The notes under the pieces: model-generated | The model's database searches: none | What the model saw: the letters and a program-made list of their open reading frames with translations, nothing else | What the model was told of the DNA's origin: nothing | NCBI GenBank assembly: GCA_013288645.1 | Contig: JABDBL010000010.1 | Span: 226 to 64,225, forward strand | Reading direction: 5' to 3' | DNA from: Candidatus Melainabacteria bacterium | GTDB lineage: Bacteria; Cyanobacteriota; Vampirovibrionia; Obscuribacterales; Obscuribacteraceae | DNA: 64,000 nucleotides | Translations under genes and position numbers: made by a program | Part shown: positions 17,092 to 25,685 of the stretch, piece after piece | Numbering within the stretch: position 1 is the first letter of the stretch | How the letters are laid out: every line of letters begins with the position of its first letter

Positions 17092-17676
17092 GTGAAGAGC
17101 AACAATGATTTTGCAATGGACCCCTTCGAGGCGGCATTTGTCAAAGATGTGCCTCAAATCTTGAGCTGGCGGCGCGTGCTGCCAGTTGCGGCAAACGCCT
17201 TGATGGAAGCAAGTTTGGCTGCGAGGGAGCAGTCGAGTTGTTGCCCAATGAAGCGTCCAAGGGCAGCGATCATTGCTTTGGCCCAACTCTGCTTCGACCA
17301 GAATCAAATCCCCGATTCGTGGGATCACGCGACAAGTGACCTACCGCTATGTGCGCACGATACCGGTCCTGAGTCAGAAGTCCTAGTCATTGACGGAGCC
17401 AAGATATTGGCTCATGTGAGTGATTTCTACAAAAAGGGAGGGTGTCTCGACAGCCTGTATAAAAAGAAACTCCAGCGGGATGCAGGAGAAATACACTTTA
17501 CGTTAATGCTTTTCTTGCGAAACTTAGCGTACGCGCAGGTGGAGTGTTTGCCCGCAATCCAGCCAGACCGCGAGTCGTGTAGCTACGGGAAATACAATGA
17601 AGCCCGATCGAGGGCGGCCGTGGAGCACATTCTGCCTGGTTATCTCGCTTCTCTACACCGCTGCGCGCCACGCTAG
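17092..17676 (+). CDS. Unknown protein, paralogue of the gene at 13084
   Basis: 194 residues sharing with the 13084 product the opening EAF(V/L)(K/R)DVP...L(S/T)WR..LPVAA, the CC...RPRAAI..(L/I)A(Q/E)LC segment, and the closing Y...RSRAAVEHILPGYL. Identity is patchy in between, so the two are old paralogues. The start is GTG at 17092, with AAAAGGA 8 bases upstream; the ATG at 17116 is an alternative. GC-rich. A structured leader lies ahead and a GGCGGAGA/TCTCCGCC hairpin (17713-17737) behind. I do not know the function. Confidence 0.7.
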   Translation: MKSNNDFAMDPFEAAFVKDVPQILSWRRVLPVAANALMEASLAAREQSSCCPMKRPRAAIIALAQLCFDQNQIPDSWDHATSDLPLCAHDTGPESEVLVIDGAKILAHVSDFYKKGGCLDSLYKKKLQRDAGEIHFTLMLFLRNLAYAQVECLPAIQPDRESCSYGKYNEARSRAAVEHILPGYLASLHRCAPR

Positions 17677-17712
17677 TCCGCAATGGTGCAAGCGTTTCAA
17701 ATCGACTCAAAT

Positions 17713-17737
17713 GGCGGAGATCCAAAACGTCTCCGCC
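17713..17737 (+). terminator. Hairpin after the 17092 gene
   Basis: GGCGGAGA and TCTCCGCC pair around TCCAAAACG. No T-tract follows, so it is a weak terminator candidate or an RNA-stabilising 3' structure. Confidence 0.4.
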
Positions 17738-17888
17738 GGAAAGGTCAGTCAGATTAGTCACACATCTAAAGTCGCTGGCTAAGATAATAGCACCAAGAAG
17801 CCAGGCGGCTAGACCATCTTTTTTCTTCCTGCCTTCAGCTGCGTTGGCTGAGGCGGGTGGGGAATCAGGAATTTTCTTGGAGACGACA

Positions 17889-18635
17889 ATGAAGAACAGA
17901 CGGACAAGTCCGACACCCAGCGACCGGCTGCAGCAGATTTTTGAAGATACCGCTCGCTACAGAATCGTTATGGTCCGATGGTACGGACCAGTTCGTATCA
18001 AGATGCATGCTGCCGTCTGCCGCGAAGGCGGAGACACTCGGGTTCGACACGGCCGCGTTTTGGATGTTCACTGCCCGGACGTAACTCCGGAAGCCATGCA
18101 CGAGACACATACCGGAGACCGGAATTTCAACGTGGGTGAATGGTTAATTCGCAGGATGGCTGCTGACGGAAGCCTGATCCCTGTCCCCAGCCATGAAAGG
18201 GGCACTGGAACCATATCAGATGAACACCTGCTTGTCTGGTTTGATGTTCCCGATGAGGTCCTGGAGAGCGGTGCAGGAATCGTTACTTTCGCGCCAATCT
18301 GTGGTGGAGTAACTTTAGGCACTGACGCCGCATCAGAAGTCGCGCTTGACGTTGGCGCGGGCAAGCTTTCAGAAGCGGAAATGGGTGACGTCCTAACAAA
18401 GTTCTACGTGCCCCCGACCTCACCTCATGCACGGCTGGATGAAGGTCAGTGGGGACCTTGGACGTGGCTCCCGAACGGGTGGAGTTCCAGCAAGATTCAG
18501 TTGTTCAGTAAGGAGCAGTGGCGAACTCAATTCAAGTCCGCCGATCTGGCTTTTGAAAGAGACCGTGTAGAACAACGCCGGGGTCGGCCCGTAACTGGAT
18601 ACCTAGGAAATAATCCCTGGTGGAGTAGCCGTTAG
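17889..18635 (+). CDS. Unknown 248-residue protein
   Basis: No recognised family. The N-terminus is basic and Ser/Pro-rich. The middle (about 40-165) looks like a beta-rich domain (MVRWYGPVRIKMHAAVCREG, LLVWFDVPDEVL), and the C-terminus is Trp-rich (GQWGPWTWLPNGW, NNPWWSSR). There are no membrane segments. GGAG lies 7 bases before the ATG at 17889; an earlier in-frame start at 17844 lacks one. GC-rich and followed by a 13-bp terminator stem. It lies downstream of the 17092 gene in the same direction, with a hairpin between, so expression may be partly linked. Confidence 0.65.
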   Translation: MKNRRTSPTPSDRLQQIFEDTARYRIVMVRWYGPVRIKMHAAVCREGGDTRVRHGRVLDVHCPDVTPEAMHETHTGDRNFNVGEWLIRRMAADGSLIPVPSHERGTGTISDEHLLVWFDVPDEVLESGAGIVTFAPICGGVTLGTDAASEVALDVGAGKLSEAEMGDVLTKFYVPPTSPHARLDEGQWGPWTWLPNGWSSSKIQLFSKEQWRTQFKSADLAFERDRVEQRRGRPVTGYLGNNPWWSSR

Positions 18636-18658
18636 AGGATAGATTGTAGCCGCTTGCT

Positions 18659-18716
18659 GAAGGTGAGAAAACCGAGGTTTTTACGCCCGACTTTTCTCAC
18701 CTTCTATGCTTTTTAC
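18659..18716 (+). terminator. Terminator between the 17889 gene and the nuo operon
   Basis: GAAGGTGAGAAAA (18659-18671) pairs perfectly with TTTTCTCACCTTC (18692-18704), and GCTTTTTAC follows. The oncoming nuo transcripts end at the same place from the other side. Confidence 0.75.
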
Positions 18717-18724
18717 TGCTTAAT

Positions 18725-19318
18725 TTACCACTTGAGCAGATTGAATTTTTCCATATCTACTGTAGCTGTATTGCGATAAATAGCTAACACAATCGCCAAG
18801 CCCACTGCGGCTTCAGCTGCTGCTACAGTGAGAATGAAAATAGCAAAAACTTGTCCACGCACATGTACAGGATCTACATAGCGAGCAAATGCTACTAAAT
18901 TTAAATTGACAGCATTGAGCATCAATTCAATAGACATAAGCACTCGCACAGCATTGCGCGAAGCAACCATGCCATACATGCCAATTGAAAACAGTAAAGC
19001 TGCTAAGCTCAAGTATTTAATCAGTATTTCTTGATTATAAGTCAAAGCTACAAATCCGGCAAAAGCAGCGATAGAAATAATGCTTATGCGATGAGAGCCT
19101 GGCATAGCTGCGGCTAGCATAGCCAATAAAATGATAGCTATAAATACAAAAAGCTCAGGGTAAGAAGCAAAAGAATTAAGGCCAAGATTTTGTAACCACA
19201 CCACTAAATGACCACAAACATAAACTCCCACCATGCCAACAACAACAACAGCAAAAGCAATTGATACAGGGACTGCAGAAGAGTTCATTGCTTTTACGTT
19301 TTCATTTTCTTTGATCAT
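18725..19318 (-). CDS. nuoK: NADH-quinone oxidoreductase subunit K with an N-terminal membrane extension
   Basis: The last 95 or so residues are a normal NuoK: three membrane helices with [35 protein letters not shown] and its conserved membrane Glu, and [12 protein letters not shown] with the second Glu. NuoK works in proton translocation in the membrane arm. The protein is 197 residues, about twice the family's usual length. The extra 100 residues add roughly three hydrophobic segments ([50 protein letters not shown]). The start overlaps the end of nuoJ by 4 bases. It is the last gene of the operon here. Confidence 0.9.
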   Translation of the reverse strand: MIKENENVKAMNSSAVPVSIAFAVVVVGMVGVYVCGHLVVWLQNLGLNSFASYPELFVFIAIILLAMLAAAMPGSHRISIISIAAFAGFVALTYNQEILIKYLSLAALLFSIGMYGMVASRNAVRVLMSIELMLNAVNLNLVAFARYVDPVHVRGQVFAIFILTVAAAEAAVGLAIVLAIYRNTATVDMEKFNLLKW

Positions 19319-19884
19319 TCAACTAAACTCCCCGTAACATTCTCTGTTTCTTTTGGATCTGATTTGGCTAACAAAATTGCTCCCATCAAGGCGGCAAGCA
19401 AAAGTACTGAAGCAAATTCAAAAGGCAAAGCATAATTAGTTAAAAGAGCTACACCAATTTGCAGAACGTTGTCTGCACGCATCTGCAGGCTGCTTACTGG
19501 CCAAGACTCAGACCGCAAAGCGAGATAAATAGTCAAGAAGAATAGAGCAGCCACTAATAAGCCGCCAATTCTCTCTGTCGGCTCTATCGACGAAAACTCT
19601 TTTTCTAGCCGCGCATTAGTAAGCATCAAAGCAATAACTACAACAAGCGTGATGCCTACTGCGTAAATCATAATTTGAGCTAAGGCTAAAAATTGTGCTT
19701 GCAGAATTAAAAACAAACCAGATATAGCGCCAAAAACTCCGATTAAGAAAAAGCCACTACGTATAATGGCACGATCAAAAAGCACACTGAAAGCACAAGG
19801 TATGGCTATGGCCGCTAGCAAGTAGAGCATAAAACTCTCTACATTTGCCTGTGCCCAATTAGTTAATAACTCAAATTGTTCCAT
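19315..19884 (-). CDS. nuoJ: NADH-quinone oxidoreductase subunit J
   Basis: 189 residues with five hydrophobic segments. It has the NuoJ pattern: [20 protein letters not shown], then [20 protein letters not shown] with the pi-bulge region of helix 3, and a final [10 protein letters not shown]. It is a membrane-arm subunit that helps couple quinone reduction to proton pumping. Its length is close to normal, so unlike nuoK it is not extended. It follows nuoI by 16 bases and overlaps nuoK by 4. Confidence 0.93.
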   Translation of the reverse strand: MEQFELLTNWAQANVESFMLYLLAAIAIPCAFSVLFDRAIIRSGFFLIGVFGAISGLFLILQAQFLALAQIMIYAVGITLVVVIALMLTNARLEKEFSSIEPTERIGGLLVAALFFLTIYLALRSESWPVSSLQMRADNVLQIGVALLTNYALPFEFASVLLLAALMGAILLAKSDPKETENVTGSLVE

Positions 19885-19900
19885 ATCTTACGCTAGACTC

Positions 19901-20944
19901 CTAAACATTTCCTGTCGGTTTATCGCCTGGCTGGTCTTTTGTTGCCTCATCTTCTGTTTTTGGCTCTTTTTCTTCAGGTTTGGTTTCAGCCTTTGCTGGC
20001 TTGGCAGCCTTTGTTTCCATTGCTTCTGTTTTCGCGTTGCCTGTTGCAACCGGAGGTACAGCAGCAGCCTCTTCAGTTTTAGGTGCAGGCGCTACGACTG
20101 ATTTGGGTGCGGTTGCCGCGGCTGGCTGCGCTGCTGTTTCAGGTTTTACAGCAGGCGTAGCTGTCCCGCCCGCCTTGGTCTCAGCAGGTTTTGCCTCTGT
20201 TGCTGCAGCGGGTTTAGCTGCGATTGCCGCAGCAGATGGGACTCCCGCAGCAGGTGTTGCTCCAGCGGCTGGCTTAGCTGCAGCTGGTGCTGCGGCTGCT
20301 TTGACTGGTTTTGGTTTTGGCAAGGGCATTTCTTTAGCAGCAAAATAATACGCAGACTCTTCTTGTGTAAGAGTTAATTTTTTTAAGTCGTAGATAAGTG
20401 CGCCGCGCGAATAATCTGCCATTTCAAAGTCATTGGTATTGATAATGCAATATGTTGGACATACTTCTGTGCACAAGCCACAAAACATACACAGTCCGTG
20501 ATCAATTTTGAAATCTATAAGCTCTAATTTGTTAGTTTCGGGACTTTTATGGGCAGTAATCTCAATACATTTGTCCGGACAAACGCGCTCGCATTGACGG
20601 CAAGAAATACACAGATTTTCGCCTGTCTCAGGATTAACAGTAAGCGCTAAACGTCCCCTAAAATGTGGTGGTAATTCCGGAGCTTTGTCCGGATACGCTT
20701 CTGTGGTTGGTTCACGCCATGTGTGCATGGCTACAGTCTCTAGTCCACGGCGAACATGATGCAAGCCACCAAATGCTTGCTTTACGCCATGCCAAGCCGC
20801 AACCAAAAAATTGCTTGGTGCTGGATCTTTATCCGGCTTAGTTAGACGAGCATATCTTTCACTACTTTTCGTACTCGCTTTTTCGTCGCGCGCTATCTTG
20901 CGTACTAGCTCGCCCATTATTTTACTACTTGGTTGGTTAGACAT
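19901..20944 (-). CDS. nuoI: NADH-quinone oxidoreductase subunit I with a long Ala/Pro/Lys tail
   Basis: Residues to about 205 are a standard NuoI. Two 4Fe-4S motifs, CISCRQCERVCPDKC and CMFCGLCTEVCPTYC, hold clusters N6a and N6b in the peripheral arm. After LPKPKPVKAA comes a low-complexity tail of about 140 residues rich in A, P, K, T and E, ending in an acidic-basic mixture (PEEKEPKTEDEATKDQPGDK). Typical NuoI proteins end soon after the cluster domain, so the tail is unusual; it is likely disordered. The start overlaps nuoH by 8 bases. Its DNA is richer in G+C than the rest of the gene. Confidence 0.93.
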   Translation of the reverse strand: MSNQPSSKIMGELVRKIARDEKASTKSSERYARLTKPDKDPAPSNFLVAAWHGVKQAFGGLHHVRRGLETVAMHTWREPTTEAYPDKAPELPPHFRGRLALTVNPETGENLCISCRQCERVCPDKCIEITAHKSPETNKLELIDFKIDHGLCMFCGLCTEVCPTYCIINTNDFEMADYSRGALIYDLKKLTLTQEESAYYFAAKEMPLPKPKPVKAAAAPAAAKPAAGATPAAGVPSAAAIAAKPAAATEAKPAETKAGGTATPAVKPETAAQPAAATAPKSVVAPAPKTEEAAAVPPVATGNAKTEAMETKAAKPAKAETKPEEKEPKTEDEATKDQPGDKPTGNV

Positions 20945-22328
20945 GGAAATTAATTACACCCCGTGCAAAGGCAACTAGAACAAAAATCACTAAAGTAATT
21001 GGCACTAAACGCTTCCAACCAAAGTCCATCAATTGGTCAATTCTAAAGCGTGGCAAAGTGCCTCGTACCAAAATAGCAAAGAAAACAAGACTATAGGTTT
21101 TTAAAATCACCCAAAGCGCTGCCCAAAAAGTATCGGGGTTAATTAGATGTATTTTGTCGATTAATAGTGAAAGTATAGGCGAAAGAATATTAGTTAATGG
21201 AATATACACTGCCGGATAAGAGAGAGGGTTAAGCCAAGTAGGCAACGGGCAATCGCCGCCACCCAGGAACATTACCACAGCAATAGTGCTCACAATAAAC
21301 AAGTTGGTAAATTCGGCTAAGAAAAAGATGGCAAATTTAATGCCACTATATTCGGTATTATAACCACTAACCAATTCGCTTTCTGCTTCTGGTAAATCAA
21401 AAGGAATGCGATTGATTTCGGCGCAGGCTCCAATAAGATAAATGCCAAATAAAATAATGGTGCACAAACAAAGTACAATTACACCTATTAAAGACAACCA
21501 GCCATAAGGATAATAGGTTTTTATTACTTCTGCAATTGGTGGTCCAGCAGAAGAAATAAACGCGGCTATTGCTTTGTTTAAGCCAGTTAAAGCTCCGCCA
21601 CCCAATATATTCCAGTTAAGGATCCCTCCACTTTGTTGTTTGGCAATTGAAACCACATCTAAGGTACCGGCTAATAAGCAAATAGTAATAATCGAAAGTA
21701 CCAGTGGTATTTCATAACTGATTGCTTGGGCTGCACTGCGCAAGCCTCCCATTAACGAATATTTGTTATTGCTTGCCCAACCACCCATAACAATTCCTAC
21801 TACAGGAATGGACGAAGCAGCTAAAACAAAGAAAATACCGGTGGGTAAATCGGCAATTTGAAATAACTTATTGTTATTCGTCACCGCTGCCAATAAAGGT
21901 ATTGCACCAAAAATAGATGGCGCAAAAAATATTATAGGAGCAAGTGTAAACATTGCTGCATCAGCACCTGTCGGTGTAATGTCTTCTTTTAGTAAAAGCT
22001 TTATGGCGTCGGCGGCTGTTTGTAATGCACCATCAGGACCAACGCGGTTTGGGCCATTTCGTCTAGTAAATAAGGCTAGAACGCGCCTTTCCATAAGTAC
22101 CATAAACATGGCATTTATTGGAATAAAAACCATTACTGCTAAAAGTGGTGTTATCGCTTCGCATATTTCACTAACCGCGCGGGCAAAGTCGAAAGAACTA
22201 TTGGCTAATAAAGCCGGAATAAGAATTCCTACTAACCAGCAAACTCCCCACACAGCAACAAAAATTACAGTCAACCAACTAAAGCTTAAAACTGATAATT
22301 TACGTATTTCGGCTGCGTTGGGGATCAT
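20937..22328 (-). CDS. nuoH: NADH-quinone oxidoreductase subunit H
   Basis: 463 residues with about nine to ten membrane helices. NuoH signatures are MERRVLALFTRRNGPNRVGP and GALQTAADAIKLLLKEDITP, then EINRIPFDLPEAESELVSGY (the E-rich loop at the quinone entry) and GTLPRFRIDQLMDFGWKRL. It forms the quinone-chamber link between the peripheral and membrane arms. It is somewhat longer than most NuoH proteins, with an insert between helices (NWNILGGGALTGLNKAIAAF and following). It comes 39 bases after nuoD. AAGGA is 12 bases before the ATG. Confidence 0.95.
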   Translation of the reverse strand: MIPNAAEIRKLSVLSFSWLTVIFVAVWGVCWLVGILIPALLANSSFDFARAVSEICEAITPLLAVMVFIPINAMFMVLMERRVLALFTRRNGPNRVGPDGALQTAADAIKLLLKEDITPTGADAAMFTLAPIIFFAPSIFGAIPLLAAVTNNNKLFQIADLPTGIFFVLAASSIPVVGIVMGGWASNNKYSLMGGLRSAAQAISYEIPLVLSIITICLLAGTLDVVSIAKQQSGGILNWNILGGGALTGLNKAIAAFISSAGPPIAEVIKTYYPYGWLSLIGVIVLCLCTIILFGIYLIGACAEINRIPFDLPEAESELVSGYNTEYSGIKFAIFFLAEFTNLFIVSTIAVVMFLGGGDCPLPTWLNPLSYPAVYIPLTNILSPILSLLIDKIHLINPDTFWAALWVILKTYSLVFFAILVRGTLPRFRIDQLMDFGWKRLVPITLVIFVLVAFARGVINFHV

Positions 22329-22367
22329 CTACTTTTGTTGTCCTTTACTTGTTTTATCTCTCGATTT

Positions 22368-23498
22368 TTAGCGATCTACGTCCGGAATGATGATGTCTAG
22401 TGAACCAAAAATTGCCATAATGTCTGACAGTGGACGATTTTCTAAAAGTGGTGGCAAAACAGACAAGTTTGAAAAGGACGGATTACGCCATTTAAAGCGA
22501 TAGGCTTTGTCTGAACCATTTGAAATGATGTAGCAGCCGAGTACGCCACGCGGTGATTCTACCGCTGCAAAACCTTCGCCAGCTTTAACACGTAATCCAG
22601 CATTTTGTTTTTTAGTCATGATCTCGCCTTCGGGGAGCATGTCTAATACTTGCTTGATAATCTCATTAGATTCGCGCATTTCCTGAACGCGTGCCATGTA
22701 TCTGTCCCAAGTGTCACCGTGCTTGTTATATACAGGAACGGTAAACTCAAGCTTAGGATAAACAGAATAGGGCTTAAAACGTCGTAAATCATAAGCTACT
22801 CCCGATGCGCGTAAAGTAGGACCTGTGACACCATAAGCCATTGCTACTTCCTTGTTTAAAATACCAACGTCTTTTGTTCGTTTTAAGAAAATGGGATTTT
22901 CGGTGACAATAGCTTCGTATTCATCTATACGCTGGGCAAACTGTTTAGTGAATTCTTCTACTTTTTTGAACCATGATGCTTTAGGATCGCGCTGTACACC
23001 GCCAATGCGAATATAGTTATACATCATTCTTTGTCCAGCTACTTCTTCAAAAAATGTCAGAATTTTTTCTCGCTCTATAAATGGATAAAAAGGAAAGCCG
23101 TACAAAGCACCCAAATCAATTAAGTAAGTACCCAGCCACAACAAGTGTGAGGAAATGCGATTCAATTCTGCTACCAGAACACGCAAATATTCAGCTCGCT
23201 CAGGTACTACTGCTCCGTCAATTTTTTCCGCTGCGGCGCAAAGAGCCCATGAAGTAAACATGCCAGATAAATAGTCAACACGATCAATCAAAGCCTGGTA
23301 TTGAAACCAAGTACGATTTTGTCCTTGCCACTCTTGAGCACGATGTAAATGTCCGATCACACACTCGGTATGCTTTACCACTTCACCATCAAGAGTGAGA
23401 ATTAGCCTAAGCACACCATGAGTTGATGGATGCTGCGGACCCAGGTTGATGATCATTTCATCAGTTTTAAATTCAGGAACTTGTGTGTCTATAGCCAC
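22368..23498 (-). CDS. nuoD: NADH-quinone oxidoreductase subunit D
   Basis: The 49-kDa subunit: MIINLGPQHPSTHGVLRLIL near the N-terminus carries the quinone-site His pair. The C-terminal end, FSNLSVLPPLLENRPLSDIM and IFGSLDIIIPDVDR, is typical. It forms the quinone-binding cavity with NuoB. No fusion with nuoC. I chose GTG at 23498, about 16 residues ahead of the conserved core and 20 bases after the nuoC stop; a longer form from ATG at 23546 would overlap nuoC by 29 bases. Confidence 0.95.
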   Translation of the reverse strand: MAIDTQVPEFKTDEMIINLGPQHPSTHGVLRLILTLDGEVVKHTECVIGHLHRAQEWQGQNRTWFQYQALIDRVDYLSGMFTSWALCAAAEKIDGAVVPERAEYLRVLVAELNRISSHLLWLGTYLIDLGALYGFPFYPFIEREKILTFFEEVAGQRMMYNYIRIGGVQRDPKASWFKKVEEFTKQFAQRIDEYEAIVTENPIFLKRTKDVGILNKEVAMAYGVTGPTLRASGVAYDLRRFKPYSVYPKLEFTVPVYNKHGDTWDRYMARVQEMRESNEIIKQVLDMLPEGEIMTKKQNAGLRVKAGEGFAAVESPRGVLGCYIISNGSDKAYRFKWRNPSFSNLSVLPPLLENRPLSDIMAIFGSLDIIIPDVDR

Positions 23499-23517
23499 TT
23501 TTTTCTGTTTTACCTTT

Positions 23518-24063
23518 CTAACGCATGCTGACTGGATGCTTGTCATTTAAAGCGTCCACAGGCTGTTTGTAATCTCGACGCAATGGATGTCCTTCCCAAT
23601 CCCATGGATTTAAAATGCGTCGCAAATAACGATGACCTATATATCGAATACCAATTAAATCATACGTTTCTCTTTCATGCCAATCAGCTGTTTGCCAATA
23701 ATTAGAAAGACTGGGTACTTCTGGCAATTTATCTGCTGGCAAACTCGATTTTGGCACACGCACTTTAACTACTAATTCATCGAGCTTACTAAAAGACCAA
23801 AGGTGATAAACAGAATCAAAAGTATCAGGACTATCAACTCCAGACACGGCTACAAGAAAGTTTAACTTAGCTTTCTCACGCAAAAATTTCATGGCAGCAG
23901 GTAAGGCAGAAGCTTGCACTGCCAATGTTTCAATGCCTATAGATTCTGGCAGTGGCGTTGATGCTATGCCATTTTCTTTTAGCAATTTGCCATAAACACC
24001 TTCAGTAAGTGGTACTGTGGCTTCGGCTGCTTGTTCTGCTGGCTTATTTACTTCTTCTGACAT
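23518..24063 (-). CDS. nuoC: NADH-quinone oxidoreductase subunit C
   Basis: 181 residues. The 30-kDa subunit motif WHERETYDLIGIRYIGH followed by LRRILNPWDWEGHPLRRDY is intact near the C-terminus; it packs against NuoD in the peripheral arm. The N-terminal 40 residues are variable. It is separated from nuoB by a 286-base gap filled by tandem repeats, unusually long for this operon. A possible AAGGA lies 14 bases before the ATG. Confidence 0.95.
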   Translation of the reverse strand: MSEEVNKPAEQAAEATVPLTEGVYGKLLKENGIASTPLPESIGIETLAVQASALPAAMKFLREKAKLNFLVAVSGVDSPDTFDSVYHLWSFSKLDELVVKVRVPKSSLPADKLPEVPSLSNYWQTADWHERETYDLIGIRYIGHRYLRRILNPWDWEGHPLRRDYKQPVDALNDKHPVSMR

Positions 24064-24078
24064 TTACTTGGCTCAGTT

Positions 24079-24322
24079 CCTTTTTTAAGCGCTGCCTCGC
24101 CGTCGTCCCTCGGCTCAACGCGCGTATCCCCTGCGGCGTAACTCATACGCCTTGTGTTCCTCTCCCGCCGCCTCACCGGCGTCCTTCACTGCACTTAGTT
24201 TTACTTCTCCTTTTTTTAAGCGCTGCCTCGCCTTCGTCCCTCGGCTCAACGCGCGTATTTTTACTCCGTTCCGTTGCGGACGCCTCCACGTCGTCCTTCA
24301 CTGCACTTAATTTTACCTCTCC
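24079..24322. repeat. Two tandem repeat units in the nuoB-nuoC gap
   Basis: Unit 1 (24079-24208) and unit 2 (24209-24322) share TTTTTTAAGCGCTGCCTCGCC, CTCGGCTCAACGCGCGTA and a GTCCTTCACTGCACTTA end. Unit 1 carries an extra CGGCGTAACTCATACGCC hairpin. The GC-rich units contrast with the AT-leaning genes around them and are related to those at 25029-25291. Confidence 0.75.
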
Positions 24323-24349
24323 TTATTCAATTCTCTTTCTATTGCATGA

Positions 24350-25018
24350 CTATTGCGTTGGATTGGCATTCCCTACGGACCCTCCTAATACAGTTTCAGT
24401 CTCTGATTTAACTTCAGCCACTAAATCGTCAACAGGGCGGCCTGTGTCGTAATCGACATAAAGGACAGCTGTTTGTTTATACGCTTTTTTACGTCTGTCA
24501 CGATAGGTTTCTGTACGAATTTTTTGTTGCAACTTAAGCAGCGCATCCAAAATACCATCTGGACGTGGTGGGCAACCAGGCAAATAAACGTCCACTGGAA
24601 TGATGCGGTCTACACCCTGTACAACAGAGTAAGAGTCATTGAACATGCCACCAGTGACGGTGCAGGCCCCCATAGCAATTACATATTTTGGTTCGGGCAA
24701 TTGCTCATATAAAGTTATCAAGGCTGGTGCCATTTTTCGTGTAATAGTGCCCGCTGTAATAATTAAATCAGCCTGTCTTGGAGTGGCTCTGAACACTTCT
24801 GAACCAAAGCGCGAAATGTCAAATTTTGACATGCCAACATGCATCATTTCTATAGCGCAACAAGAAGTACCAAACGTTAAAGGCCATACTGAATTTGAGC
24901 GGGCCAAATTGGCCACTGGGTCTAAAAACCTACTGAGAAACTCGATTACATGATCAAGGTTAGAAAGCGTAACTGTATCTTTTAATTCTTCTGGAACTGC
25001 TGTTGTAGATGTGCTCAT
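24350..25018 (-). CDS. nuoB: NADH-quinone oxidoreductase subunit B
   Basis: 222 residues. The cluster N2 ligands are seen in the tandem-Cys segment [10 protein letters not shown], in [12 protein letters not shown] and in [13 protein letters not shown]. This is the last iron-sulphur centre before quinone. The ATG at 25018 has AAAGG 6 bases ahead. It overlaps by 4 bases (ATGA) a small frame that fills the gap to nuoA. A C-terminal extension of about 45 residues after the core ([19 protein letters not shown]) is mildly longer than usual. Confidence 0.95.
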   Translation of the reverse strand: MSTSTTAVPEELKDTVTLSNLDHVIEFLSRFLDPVANLARSNSVWPLTFGTSCCAIEMMHVGMSKFDISRFGSEVFRATPRQADLIITAGTITRKMAPALITLYEQLPEPKYVIAMGACTVTGGMFNDSYSVVQGVDRIIPVDVYLPGCPPRPDGILDALLKLQQKIRTETYRDRRKKAYKQTAVLYVDYDTGRPVDDLVAEVKSETETVLGGSVGNANPTQ

Positions 25019-25302
25019 AGATAACCTTTCATTCCCCAATTACATATAAGCGCTCCGGCGGCTTCATGCTTCGCCTTCTCCGCATGACCAATGGCGCCGC
25101 TCCGGCGTATATCATACGCCTCCGAGGCCATTGCGGCTGCATTTCGTGATTGCTCACCGCAATCGCTCACTGCGCTAATTCTCATTCCCAAATTACACGT
25201 AAGCGCTCCGGCGACTTCATGCTTCGCCTTCTCCGCGCGTATTAACGCTGCATTTCGTGATTGCTCACCGCAATCACTCATTTCGCTATACCTCATTCCC
25301 AT
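25015..25302 (-). CDS. Possible 95-residue repeat-encoded small protein between nuoA and nuoB
   Basis: This frame begins ATGGGAATGA inside the last codons of nuoA (10-base overlap) and stops in the ATGA that starts nuoB. It crosses two repeat units without a stop. The product has two copies of [11 protein letters not shown] and of AEKAKHE(V/A)AGAL(T/I)CN(L/W)GM. The unit spacing of 111 bases keeps the frame. The double overlap is what a coupled gene would show, but the DNA is a repeat element and may simply tolerate readthrough. I cannot tell whether a protein is made. Confidence 0.35.
   Translation of the reverse strand: MGMRYSEMSDCGEQSRNAALIRAEKAKHEVAGALTCNLGMRISAVSDCGEQSRNAAAMASEAYDIRRSGAIGHAEKAKHEAAGALICNWGMKGYL
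25029..25291. repeat. Two tandem repeat units in the nuoA-nuoB gap
   Basis: Each unit runs from TCATTCCC(C/A)AATTACA through AAGCGCTCCGGCG, CTTCATGCTTCGCCTTCTCCGC and GCATTTCGTGATTGCTCACC. On the sense strand GATTGCGGTGAGCAATC folds as a hairpin. The first unit carries an extra CCGGCGTATATCATACGCC segment like that in the nuoB-nuoC gap. Confidence 0.75.
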
Positions 25303-25685
25303 TCTAAGGCTCCTTTTTTCCAGGCATAGGCTAAACCCACTGCCAAGATACTAAGAAAAATAGTAATTTCTATTGGTCCTATCCAAGGTGATTGTGCTTG
25401 TGCACTCACTAAATCGGTAGCCAACACCCAAGGAATAATGAATATAATTTCTATATCGAACAAAATGAAAAGCAAAGCATATAAATAGTATTTGATGTCA
25501 AATTGCAAATTGGCTTCTTGAAAAAGCTTCATGCCGCATTCGTAGGGCTGATTCTTTATTGGATTGGGTCTGTAATAGCCAAACACAATCTGCAATACCC
25601 ATGCTAAAAGAATCATTCCTAAGGCAGGTAATGCAAAGCCTGCCAAGACGAAGAGAACAATTTGTGCTACCTGTAGCTGATACAT
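25293..25685 (-). CDS. nuoA: NADH-quinone oxidoreductase subunit A
   Basis: 130 residues with three membrane helices. It has the NuoA signature NQPYECGMKLFQEANLQFDI and YYLYALLFILFDIEIIF with the conserved acidic helix. It starts the operon nuoABCDHIJK. AAAGG lies 6 bases before the ATG. The genes for NuoE, F and G (NADH module) and L, M and N (pumps) are not in this stretch. Confidence 0.95.
   Translation of the reverse strand: MYQLQVAQIVLFVLAGFALPALGMILLAWVLQIVFGYYRPNPIKNQPYECGMKLFQEANLQFDIKYYLYALLFILFDIEIIFIIPWVLATDLVSAQAQSPWIGPIEITIFLSILAVGLAYAWKKGALEWE

Noticed and set aside
24009-24452. Plus-strand frame over the nuoB-nuoC gap
   Set aside because: Antisense to nuo genes and made of the repeat units; no start signal.
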